DNA from: Acidobacteriota bacterium
Lineage (GTDB): Bacteria; Acidobacteriota; Vicinamibacteria; Vicinamibacterales; SCN-69-37
DNA length: 5,354 nucleotides
Direction: 5' to 3'
Assembly: GCA_024653875.1 (NCBI GenBank)
Contig: JANLHE010000360.1
Span: 1-5,354 of the forward strand
Each line of letters begins with the position of its first letter. Within the stretch, counting starts at the first letter, position 1. Positions 1 to 5,354 of the stretch are shown piece after piece. Below the pieces are notes generated by a model. The model searched no databases, was not told where the DNA came from, and worked only from the letters and a program-made list of their open reading frames with translations. The position numbers and the translations under genes were made by a program.

Positions 1-807
1 CGTGGGGAAGTGGCCGGTGATGCGCTGCCTCGCGTTGTCCTGATCGGCGAGCACTACAACCTGCTGGTCCGTCTGGCGCAGCAGGGACAGGTGGTCAAGG
101 TGCGGGTGAACGTGCAGGCGCGCCTGCTGGACGACCGGAACTCCTACAACGTCATTGGCGAGATCCCCGGCGAGGATCCGGTGCTCAAGGACGAGGTGGT
201 CATGCTCGGCGCGCACCTCGATTCCTGGCACACGGCCGCCGGCGCCACCGATAATGCCGACGGCGTGGCGGCGGTGCTGGAGGCCGTTCGCATCCTGAAG
301 GCCACCGGGCTGCGGCCGAAGCGGACGATTCGCGTGGGACTGTGGGGCGCCGAGGAACAGGGCCTCTTCGGATCGGCCGCCTACGTGCGGCAACACCTGG
401 CGGGTGACGGCAATCGCGCCGCGCGCGAGCGACTGGCCGTCTACTTCAACATCGATCCGGGGAAGGGGCCGATCTACGGCTGGTACCTGGAGAACAACGA
501 CGCCGTGCGGCCGATCTTCGACGCCTGGCTGGCGCCCTTCCTCGACCTGGGCGCGCGCCGCAACGTGCGACAGGGGATCGGAAGCACCGATCACCTCAGT
601 TTCATTCGCGCCGGCATGCTCGGTTTCAACCCCGTGCAGGAGTACGATGGGTACGACGTGCGCGAACATCACACCAATGTCGATACGCCGGAGCGGATCC
701 GCACGGAGGATCTCCGGCAGAACGCGATTGTCCTCGCGTCATTTCTGTATCACGCGGCGGCGCGGCCTGCACGGCTGCCGGTTGCGCCGCGAGCCACTCC
801 TCGATGA
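1..807 (+). CDS. M28-family zinc peptidase, C-terminal part (5' end outside window)
   Basis: The reading frame is open to the first base, so the GTG at 10 is probably internal and the gene begins upstream. Numbering from that GTG, the M28 di-zinc residues are visible: H69 and D71 in GAHLDSW, D81 in ATDNADG (bridging aspartate), E115-E116 in WGAEEQG (catalytic base and ligand), D149 in FNIDPG, and H221 in EHHTNVDT. The HLDSW motif and overall pattern resemble the carboxypeptidase Q/aminopeptidase branch of M28, in which a PA domain is inserted before the catalytic core. Residues 1-50 probably are the end of that PA domain. Such enzymes remove residues from peptides, usually outside the cytoplasm, but the signal peptide cannot be seen here. 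The stop codon overlaps the start of the next gene (ATGA at 804-807), so the two are probably translated together. The family is well supported; the substrate is unknown. Confidence 0.93.
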   Translation, partial: RGEVAGDALPRVVLIGEHYNLLVRLAQQGQVVKVRVNVQARLLDDRNSYNVIGEIPGEDPVLKDEVVMLGAHLDSWHTAAGATDNADGVAAVLEAVRILKATGLRPKRTIRVGLWGAEEQGLFGSAAYVRQHLAGDGNRAARERLAVYFNIDPGKGPIYGWYLENNDAVRPIFDAWLAPFLDLGARRNVRQGIGSTDHLSFIRAGMLGFNPVQEYDGYDVREHHTNVDTPERIRTEDLRQNAIVLASFLYHAAARPARLPVAPRATPR

Positions 808-1313
808 GTCGTACCGTGCGAATGCTGGCAGCGGTCCTGGTGGCCGTCGGCGCCGGCCTGGTGCTGGCGGCATGCAATCTCTCGAAGAAGTCCGCCGAGC
901 TGGCCGATCTCGGGTTCATCGTCAAGGACATGGACGGCAACGACGTGAAGTTGTCAGACTACCGGGGGCGGCCGTTGATCGTGAACTTCTGGTTCATCGA
1001 CTGTCCGCCATGCCGGAGGGAAGTGCCGGCGTTTGTGGATCTGGTCAAGAAGTACGGCGACCGGGGCTTCACGATCCTCGGGTTGTCCGTGCAGGATTCC
1101 CCGGAGGCGATGCGCGCCTTCGCGAAGGAGTTCAACGTGAACTACCCGCTGTTGGTGGCCTCCGGGCGCGACGACATCCTCGAGGCGTATCGCGCCACGT
1201 TCGTGTATCCCGTGTCGTGGTTCGTCAAGGCCGATGGCACCGTCTCGCTGAAGCATCTCGGGACCGGGACGCCGGAGTGGTTCGAGACGCAGGTGCTGGC
1301 GCTGTTCGATTAG
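804..1313 (+). CDS. TlpA/ResA-like thioredoxin-fold lipoprotein
   Basis: A 169-residue protein. The N-terminus has arginines at 3 and 6, a hydrophobic stretch (8-22) and a lipobox LAAC with C24 as the predicted lipidated cysteine, so it should be anchored in a membrane and face the periplasm. The mature part is a thioredoxin fold of the AhpC/TSA-Redoxin/TlpA type: a strand with PLIVNFWF (57-64), the redox motif C67-P-P-C70, and the conserved cis-proline P136 in VYPVSWFV, followed by the usual VKADG turn. TlpA-like proteins reduce or exchange disulfides in extracytoplasmic proteins or in cytochrome maturation; the partner here is not evident. The residue before the first active cysteine is D66, where relatives usually have tryptophan. 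The ATG at 804 is chosen because it overlaps the previous stop (ATGA) and leaves a complete lipoprotein signal. No Shine-Dalgarno site is visible, consistent with translational coupling. Confidence 0.9.
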   Translation: MSRTVRMLAAVLVAVGAGLVLAACNLSKKSAELADLGFIVKDMDGNDVKLSDYRGRPLIVNFWFIDCPPCRREVPAFVDLVKKYGDRGFTILGLSVQDSPEAMRAFAKEFNVNYPLLVASGRDDILEAYRATFVYPVSWFVKADGTVSLKHLGTGTPEWFETQVLALFD

Positions 1314-1317
1314 GGGA
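1312..1317 (+). promoter_or_regulatory. Probable ribosome binding site for the small membrane protein
   Basis: AGGGGA overlaps the TAG stop of the lipoprotein gene and lies 6 nt before the ATG at 1324. This supports the ATG at 1324 as the start and suggests that the gene is translated from the same message as the gene before it. Confidence 0.5.
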
Positions 1318-1323
1318 CTGGAC

Positions 1324-1743
1324 ATGACCACCCGCACGTTGCTCTCCGCCGCCATCGTCGCAATCGCCTTCGCGGCGTGGCCCCTGATTGGGCGACAGGC
1401 CCGGGTCTCCGGCCCGTGGATGGCCACGCTGGTGATGGCCGGGTCGGCGATGATGATCGCCGCGCTGTCATCGCCCCAGTTGACCGCGTGGCCGCCGGCG
1501 CGCGCGCTCTGGGTGCTTGGGGGCGCGGCTGTGGCGAATGGACTGGCGGTGTACCTGTATGCCTCGAGCGTGGCGAATCCCGCCGTGCCCACCGGTCCGT
1601 TCATCGTGGTGGTGTCCGTGCTGCAGGTGGCGGCGATCCCGTTTCTGGTGTGGGTGATGCCAGGCGGGCGGGCGCCGACCTTCCGCCAGGCGGTCGGTTT
1701 CGCGTTTGCCGCGGTGGCCGTGTACCTGCTCGCGAAGAGCTGA
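1324..1743 (+). CDS. Small integral membrane protein, single EamA/DMT-like repeat
   Basis: A 139-residue, strongly hydrophobic protein with about five predicted membrane helices (near residues 5-23, 31-49, 62-81, 90-111 and 120-137) and short loops. The pattern PTGPFIVVVSVLQVAAIPF, then a short polar loop (GGRAPTFRQ) and a last helix ending VAVYLLAKS, resembles the end of an EamA repeat in the drug/metabolite transporter superfamily. There, a helix pair is followed by a GE-type loop and a G-x6-Y-L-L helix. Full EamA carriers have two such repeats, so this would be a half-size form acting as a dimer, or a divergent relative. Helix 1 lacks the membrane-embedded glutamate of EmrE-type small multidrug transporters, so that activity is not supported. 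It follows the lipoprotein gene by 10 nt and is probably the last gene of this operon, since a strong hairpin starts 15 nt after its stop. Family assignment is tentative; membrane location is firm. Confidence 0.75.
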   Translation: MTTRTLLSAAIVAIAFAAWPLIGRQARVSGPWMATLVMAGSAMMIAALSSPQLTAWPPARALWVLGGAAVANGLAVYLYASSVANPAVPTGPFIVVVSVLQVAAIPFLVWVMPGGRAPTFRQAVGFAFAAVAVYLLAKS

Positions 1744-1758
1744 TCGGGCGGGACAGAA

Positions 1759-1805
1759 AAAGACGTCGGGTGTCTTTTCCGCTAGAAAAGACACCCGACG
1801 TCTTT
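1759..1805. repeat. Left REPIN-like hairpin (inverted REP doublet)
   Basis: A perfect inverted repeat with 21-bp arms (1759-1779 and 1785-1805) and a 5-nt loop, CGCTA. Each arm carries the core GACGTCGGGTGTC and is itself a small palindrome: AAAAGAC, seven bases, GTCTTTT (1758-1778). The element is thus two inverted copies of one REP-like unit, the arrangement called a REPIN. It is preceded by CAG plus an A-run, as is the right copy at 2496. The stop codon of the transposase lies in the loop. Confidence 0.9.
1759..1805 (+). terminator. Probable intrinsic terminator of the plus-strand operon
   Basis: The left hairpin lies 15 nt after the stop of the small membrane protein and ends the run of plus-strand genes. 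The stem is long and perfect, but only a short T-run (1803-1805, inside the stem foot) follows on the plus strand. It may therefore act as a strong pause or an RNA-stabilising 3' end rather than a classic terminator. The role is inferred from position and fold. Confidence 0.45.
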
Positions 1806-2465
1806 ACTGGAGGGTCGGCCACGGGGGCGCAAGCTCGATTCCAGCCGAAGGTCGAGCGCTGTGGCGACGGCCCATTGTGACTCCCCGAAGGGGCGCCCGG
1901 TTGTCACGGATTGACGTACATCTTTCAGATACGCCCCCGATTCGTCGCCATTGACGAGGCTGATCCAGTCGGGAGGTTGCAGGATTGGCCAGGGACTGAG
2001 CGGCACAAAGTGGGAATTTCTGCAACGCTGGCCGAGGCTGCCCCACGGCCAGTCTTCCGCCTTTTGCACCAACCCGGCGCGAAGCGCGTTGCGTTCCACG
2101 TAACGGCAGACGGTATAGAAGTGCCGATCACACTGGATAGGAAAGGCTTTGAAGCGTCCCTGGTACACGGCGCCGGTTCCGGTGGTCTGGCGCCGGACGT
2201 GCCATCGCTTGCTGTGCGTCCCCTCCAGGCGTTTCATGAATGCCGAGAGTTGGCCATCCTCGACCGGCTGCACCACCAGATGAAAGTGGTTCGGCATCAG
2301 GCAATAGGCCAGGAGTTGCACGGGAACCTGCCGCATTACCGCGGTCGCACAACTCAGGAACGTCCGATAGTCCACCGACTCATCGAACAGTACCATCCGG
2401 CGCACACCGCGATTGAGCACATGAAATGGCACACCTGCCGTGCCTCGACCGTGACGATAGGGCAT
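1782..2465 (-). CDS. REP-associated tyrosine transposase (RAYT, Y1/IS200-like HUH family)
   Basis: A 227-residue HUH-type single-strand DNA nuclease. The N-terminal PFHVLNRGVRR strand (13-23) is typical. The metal-binding HUH motif is MPNHFHLVV with H60 and H62. YQGRFKAF (101-108) follows, and the helix RYVERNALRAGLV (121-133) carries Y122, which by its place corresponds to the catalytic tyrosine of E. coli TnpA-REP. EDWPWGS (137-143) is another family hallmark. The enzyme should cut and join REP-type hairpins through a 5'-phosphotyrosine link. The ATG at 2465 gives the usual MPYR-like start; no good Shine-Dalgarno site or own promoter is visible in the 30 nt between it and the right hairpin. 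The C-terminus is odd: the last residues (KDVGCLF) are encoded by the left hairpin arm and the stop is in its loop. Another frame has TAA exactly at the hairpin foot (1804-1806), so the end may be a read-on after a small frameshift. The catalytic residues are intact, so the enzyme could be active. Confidence 0.93.
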   Translation of the reverse strand: MPYRHGRGTAGVPFHVLNRGVRRMVLFDESVDYRTFLSCATAVMRQVPVQLLAYCLMPNHFHLVVQPVEDGQLSAFMKRLEGTHSKRWHVRRQTTGTGAVYQGRFKAFPIQCDRHFYTVCRYVERNALRAGLVQKAEDWPWGSLGQRCRNSHFVPLSPWPILQPPDWISLVNGDESGAYLKDVRQSVTTGRPFGESQWAVATALDLRLESSLRPRGRPSSKDVGCLF

Positions 2466-2493
2466 GCCTCACGTCATTCAAGGTCCTTGCCAG

Positions 2494-2546
2494 AAAAAAA
2501 GACGTCGGGTGTCTTTTCCAACGGAAAAGACACCCGACGTCTTTTT
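2494..2546 (-). terminator. Probable intrinsic terminator of the PadR-ADOP operon
   Basis: Read on the minus strand, the hairpin begins 2 nt after the ADOP stop codon and ends in a run of seven T (complement of the A-run 2494-2500). A long perfect stem followed by a T-run is the form of a rho-independent terminator. Because it stands between the permease and the transposase, it should also keep the transposase from being transcribed by read-through. Function is inferred from structure. Confidence 0.6.
2496..2546. repeat. Right REPIN-like hairpin (inverted REP doublet)
   Basis: A perfect inverted repeat with 24-bp arms (2496-2519 and 2523-2546) and a 3-nt loop, AAC. The arms contain the same core as the hairpin at 1759 (GACGTCGGGTGTC with A-run and T-run flanks), again with the inner small palindrome AAAAGAC, seven bases, GTCTTTT. 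It is preceded by CAG and a run of seven A. The element is 51 bp, a multiple of three, and contains no stop codon in any of the six frames. Confidence 0.92.
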
Positions 2547-2548
2547 GA

Positions 2549-5197
2549 TCACTGGCGGAGGGTCTGCGCGGGGTTGACGCGGGTCGCCCTGCGGGCGGGG
2601 ATGTCCGCGGCCATCAGCGAGAACGCCAACACGAGTGCCGCGGCCGCGAGATAGGCGACGGGTTCGAGCGGCGTGACCCCGTACAGTTCCCGGGCGGCCA
2701 GGCGCGAGAGCACCGCGGCCAGCACGAGGCCGACGGCCAGGCCCACGACGATGAGCCCGCCGGCCTGCGAGAGGACAAGGCGCCTGATCCCGGCCGGTGT
2801 CGCGCCCAGCGCGAGGCGAACGCCGAACTCGGGTGTGCGCGCGGCCACGGAGGCCGACTGCAGGCCGGCCACTCCCACCAGCGACAGCAGCAACGAGAGG
2901 GCCGCGAAGCCGCCCACCAGCCACGACGTCACCGAGGGCGCTGCCACCGAGCGACTCACCACCGCACGCAGGGTCTGCACGCGCGTGACCGGCAGATCCC
3001 GGTCGCGCGCGTGGATGACCGTTTCGGCACTACGGGTGAGCGCGACCGGGTCGATCCGCGATCGCACGACAAACGTCATGAACCCGATCGCGGACGTACC
3101 GACCGGGTAATAGACCATCGGCCGCGCGGGCGCGCTCAGGCTGTCGTGCCGCACGTCGCCCACCACGCCGATGATCTCATCCTCACCATCGGTGCCCCAG
3201 TTGACGGCCAGCCGACGCCCCACGGCCGCGCCCTCCGGAAACATTTGCCGCGCCAGGGCCTCGTTGACGAGAATGACGCGGGTACCGGCGCGCGTCTCGG
3301 CCGGGCTGAACAGACGGCCTTCCCGCAGCGGGATTCGCAACGCGTCGAAATACCCCGGCGTCACGGGGCGCACGTCCGCCACAGGACGATTCGCGGCCTC
3401 CACCGGAGGCTGTCCGATGACCTCGAACGAGGTGGCGCCGCCCTGCCCGGTGAACGGCAGCCACGTCACGGCCCCTGCGGCCTCCACTCCGGGCAGCTGC
3501 GTCAACTCATCCACCACATCCGCGAAGAACGACACGGTGGCGGCCGTGTCGTAGCCCGCCGCGGGCACCGACACGTGCAGCGTGAGCACGTTGTCGGGAT
3601 CGAACCCGGGGTCGATGGACGTGAGGCGCGAGAGGCTCGTGGCGATCAGGCCCCCGACCACCACCAGGGCGACCGCAAGCGCCAACTGGCCGACGACCAG
3701 TGCCTGGCGCATCCGGCGATCGGCGCGATCGCCGGTGGCCCATCGCCCTCCGGCGGCCAGGCCCGTGGCCAGCCGGTGGGGCTGCATGTGCAGCGCGGGC
3801 AGCACGCTGAAGAGCAGCGCACAGATCACGAGCAGGCCGAGCGAGAACGCCAGCACGGTGGGATGCAGGGACGCGGACGCCAGGCGGGGCACATCCAGCG
3901 ATGTCGCCACCGTCGTCGCCAGGCCCCGCAGCGCGAGCGTGGCGACGGCCAGCCCCGCGATCGTTCCCAGGCCCGCGAGCACGGCGCCCTCGACAAAGAG
4001 CTGACGCAACAGATCGCCGCGCGAGGCCCCCAGCGCGGTCCTGACCGCCAGCTCACGGCGCCGCTGGGCGGCGCGCGCCAGCAGCAGGTTGGCCGTGTTG
4101 GCGCAGCCCACCAGCAGCACGACGCCCACCGCGCCCAGCAGCAGGAGCAGCACCGGACCGGCCGGGCCCACCAGATCTTCGCGCGCGTCGACCACCGACA
4201 CACCCCATCCGGCGTTGAAGTCCGGCCATTCCTGCCTGAGGGCCGCGTTGATGGTCTGCATCTCGGCGCGCGCCGCGCCCAGCGTGACCCCGGGCGCCAG
4301 GCGCGCGATGGCCTGCCACGACCGTCCGCGCGGCTGCCGCGCGGCGGCGGGCACCTGAAACGCCGACCACACGTCCGCGGTGTCACCGAGAAATTCAAAG
4401 TCCGCCGGCAGCACCCCCACCACCCGCGCGGGCAGGCCGTTGATCGTGATCTGCCGATTCACGATGTCGGGGCTGCGGCCGTACCGGCGCTGCCACAACG
4501 ACGCGCTGACCAACACGGCCTGATCGGCGCCGACCACGCCATCCGCCGCGACAAACCCCCGCCCGAGCGCCGGCTGCACGCCGATCACCTCAAACAGGTT
4601 CCATGTGCCCGCCACGGCTTCCACATCTTCGGCCGCGCCGTCCGCGGTCAGCGTCATCGTGCGGCGGCCATACGCGGCCATGCTGGTGAACGACGTGGTC
4701 CGCTCCTGCCACGCCAGGAAATTCGCGGGCGACACCACGTTGCGCTCCGCGTGCCGCGCCTCGTGCCGCTCCCAGACGCGCACCAGGCGATCGGGCTCCG
4801 GATACGGCAGCGGCGCCATCACGACGGCGTGCACCACGCTGAACACCGCGGTATTCAGCCCAATCGCGAGCGCCAGGGTCAGGACCGTGGCCGCCGTCGA
4901 TGCTCGGTGCGAGTTGAGGACGCGGCACGCGTAGCGAATCTGGCTGAAGAGAGCGACAGGCATGGCCGTGATCTCCAGGGTGGCCGACGCGGGGCCGTGA
5001 GGCCGGGAGCGCCAGGCTCCCGGCAGCGAGACGACGAAGTCGGCAAGGAGCCGGCCAACGAGGCGCGCGCACGCGCGCGGTCCCTGCCGCCGGGCCTCGG
5101 CCCAGGCCTCGTCCACCGCGGCAGTCATTTCATCGCCGTGCTGGCGCCGCAGCGCCGCCGGGTAGGCGAGGAGCAGCACACGATAGAGGAACCTCAT
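2549..5197 (-). CDS. ADOP-family permease (duplicated MacB/FtsX-type ABC permease)
   Basis: An 882-residue membrane protein with the full architecture of the acidobacterial duplicated orphan permeases. Residues 1-78 form the short N-terminal domain typical of the family (LLLAYPAALRRQHGDEM). Then come a membrane helix (about 102-127), a MacB periplasmic core domain (about 130-340), a first FtsX block with three helices (about 348-372, 398-424 and 447-469), a second helix and periplasmic domain (about 499-735), and a second FtsX block (about 755-778, 811-831 and 845-863). The duplication is directly visible in the paired motifs ELAVRTALGA (382-391) and EFGVRLALGA (790-799). The C-terminus PARRATRVNPAQTLRQ is also a family feature. 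Relatives are called orphan because no ATPase gene is next to them; none is seen here. The exported substrate is unknown. The ATG at 5197 is chosen because it keeps the N-terminal domain, has GAGG 8 nt upstream and lies 4 nt after the PadR stop. An internal Met79 would lose that domain. Confidence 0.96.
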   Translation of the reverse strand: MRFLYRVLLLAYPAALRRQHGDEMTAAVDEAWAEARRQGPRACARLVGRLLADFVVSLPGAWRSRPHGPASATLEITAMPVALFSQIRYACRVLNSHRASTAATVLTLALAIGLNTAVFSVVHAVVMAPLPYPEPDRLVRVWERHEARHAERNVVSPANFLAWQERTTSFTSMAAYGRRTMTLTADGAAEDVEAVAGTWNLFEVIGVQPALGRGFVAADGVVGADQAVLVSASLWQRRYGRSPDIVNRQITINGLPARVVGVLPADFEFLGDTADVWSAFQVPAAARQPRGRSWQAIARLAPGVTLGAARAEMQTINAALRQEWPDFNAGWGVSVVDAREDLVGPAGPVLLLLLGAVGVVLLVGCANTANLLLARAAQRRRELAVRTALGASRGDLLRQLFVEGAVLAGLGTIAGLAVATLALRGLATTVATSLDVPRLASASLHPTVLAFSLGLLVICALLFSVLPALHMQPHRLATGLAAGGRWATGDRADRRMRQALVVGQLALAVALVVVGGLIATSLSRLTSIDPGFDPDNVLTLHVSVPAAGYDTAATVSFFADVVDELTQLPGVEAAGAVTWLPFTGQGGATSFEVIGQPPVEAANRPVADVRPVTPGYFDALRIPLREGRLFSPAETRAGTRVILVNEALARQMFPEGAAVGRRLAVNWGTDGEDEIIGVVGDVRHDSLSAPARPMVYYPVGTSAIGFMTFVVRSRIDPVALTRSAETVIHARDRDLPVTRVQTLRAVVSRSVAAPSVTSWLVGGFAALSLLLSLVGVAGLQSASVAARTPEFGVRLALGATPAGIRRLVLSQAGGLIVVGLAVGLVLAAVLSRLAARELYGVTPLEPVAYLAAAALVLAFSLMAADIPARRATRVNPAQTLRQ

Positions 5198-5201
5198 CGC
5201 A

Positions 5202-5354
5202 TCAGCCTCGCCGCGTCAGCACCTTGCGCGCGCGGGCGAGGCCGACCGCGGCTTCAAGCCTCGTGGCCTCCGCTTTGACCACCGCCAGGCCGTCCGCGGT
5301 CAGCCGGTAGTACTTGCGACGCTCATCCCCTTTGGCCGGCGCGCGCTTCGGCGC
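5202..5354 (-). CDS. PadR-family transcriptional regulator, C-terminal 50 residues (5' end outside window)
   Basis: A minus-strand frame open to the window edge encodes 50 residues and stops with TGA at 5202-5204. The visible part, DERRKYYRLTADGLAVVKAE, matches the wing of the winged helix of PadR regulators (usual form R-KYY-LT--G) followed by the start of the C-terminal dimerisation helix (EATRLEAAVGLARARKVL). The short C-terminal helix is typical of the acidobacterial PadR subgroup that precedes ADOP genes. The stop is 4 nt before the permease start, so the two genes form one operon and the regulator probably controls it. The DNA-recognition helix and the operator lie outside the window. 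Confidence 0.9.
   Translation of the reverse strand, partial: APKRAPAKGDERRKYYRLTADGLAVVKAEATRLEAAVGLARARKVLTRRG
5206..5209 (-). promoter_or_regulatory. Ribosome binding site of the ADOP permease
   Basis: GAGG on the minus strand lies 8 nt before the ATG at 5197 and inside the last codons of the PadR gene. It supports the chosen permease start and coupling of the two genes. Confidence 0.5.

Larger units (their letters stand above)
1759..2546 (-). mobile_element. RAYT transposase unit bracketed by two REPIN-like hairpins
   Basis: A unit of about 790 bp inserted between two convergent operons: one transposase gene of the REP-associated tyrosine transposase family, with a matching hairpin at each end. 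The two hairpins share a 21-bp arm sequence exactly and differ in the loop (CGCTA versus AAC) and in stem length (21 versus 24 bp). RAYTs are known to sit beside, and to act on, the REP sequences of their own genome. Typically they are kept as single-copy domesticated genes while the short repeats spread. Sampled 60-nt rows in the gene count about 57-68% GC by hand, against about 68-73% in the neighbouring permease, which fits a separate origin. No convincing target duplication was found, as expected for HUH enzymes. Confidence 0.75.

Noticed and set aside
404..1327. A 307-codon plus-strand frame overlapping the peptidase and lipoprotein genes
   Set aside because: It is an out-of-frame, arginine-rich shadow spanning two genes that both have clear family motifs.
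1324..1743. Small multidrug resistance (EmrE-type) transporter
   Set aside because: The first helix has no glutamate, and about five helices are predicted rather than four, which fits a single EamA repeat better.
1759..2546. A two-repeat CRISPR array or classic insertion sequence with terminal inverted repeats
   Set aside because: There is no spacer-repeat periodicity. Each end is a self-complementary hairpin rather than one arm of a terminal inverted repeat, and the enzyme is a RAYT rather than a DDE transposase.
1741..2550. TGATC at 1741-1745 and 2546-2550 as a possible target-site duplication around the RAYT unit
   Set aside because: It is only five bases, the left copy lies 13 nt outside the hairpin and includes the stop codon of the membrane protein gene, and HUH transposases do not normally make target duplications.
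1911..2654. A 247-codon open frame on the plus strand opposite the transposase
   Set aside because: It crosses the right hairpin and the permease 3' end, has no recognisable motif, and mirrors the well-supported transposase gene.
3011..5278. A 755-codon open frame on the plus strand opposite the permease gene
   Set aside because: Its product is a low-complexity chain rich in R, H, G and Q without recognisable domains, as expected of the antisense frame of a GC-rich gene. The minus-strand frame has clear conserved domains over the same stretch.

Overview
The window is GC-rich and most likely comes from a member of the Acidobacteriota (Vicinamibacteria-like) or a close relative. The main reason is a PadR regulator followed 4 nt later by an 882-residue duplicated orphan permease (ADOP family), a pairing characteristic of that phylum. 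The taxonomic call is an inference from gene content.

Layout: positions 1-1743 hold three tightly packed plus-strand genes. They are the C-terminal part of an M28-family zinc aminopeptidase (cut by the window edge), a TlpA-like thioredoxin-fold lipoprotein that overlaps it by ATGA, and a small membrane protein resembling a single EamA (5-TM) repeat. Positions 2549-5354 hold a minus-strand operon: the tail of a PadR-type repressor (cut by the window edge), then the ADOP permease. The two operons converge.

Between them, at about 1759-2546, lies a compact mobile-looking unit. A minus-strand REP-associated tyrosine transposase (RAYT; HUH motif H60-x-H62, tyrosine Y122) is bracketed by two near-identical perfect hairpins, with 21-bp and 24-bp stems. 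Each hairpin is two inverted copies of one REP-like core, and each core is itself a small palindrome, so the hairpins look like REPINs. The left hairpin lies 15 nt after the plus-strand operon and contains the stop codon of the transposase in its loop. The right hairpin starts 2 nt after the ADOP stop and is followed by a T-tract, so both hairpins probably also act as terminators.

This RAYT/REPIN unit is the most interesting content. RAYTs and REPINs are known in general; this repeat family, its nested fold, its stop-free design in all six frames and its overlap with the transposase 3' end deserve a second look. The other genes are ordinary for this kind of genome. No RNA gene, CRISPR array or phage gene was seen, and no stretch over 300 bases lacks a gene.
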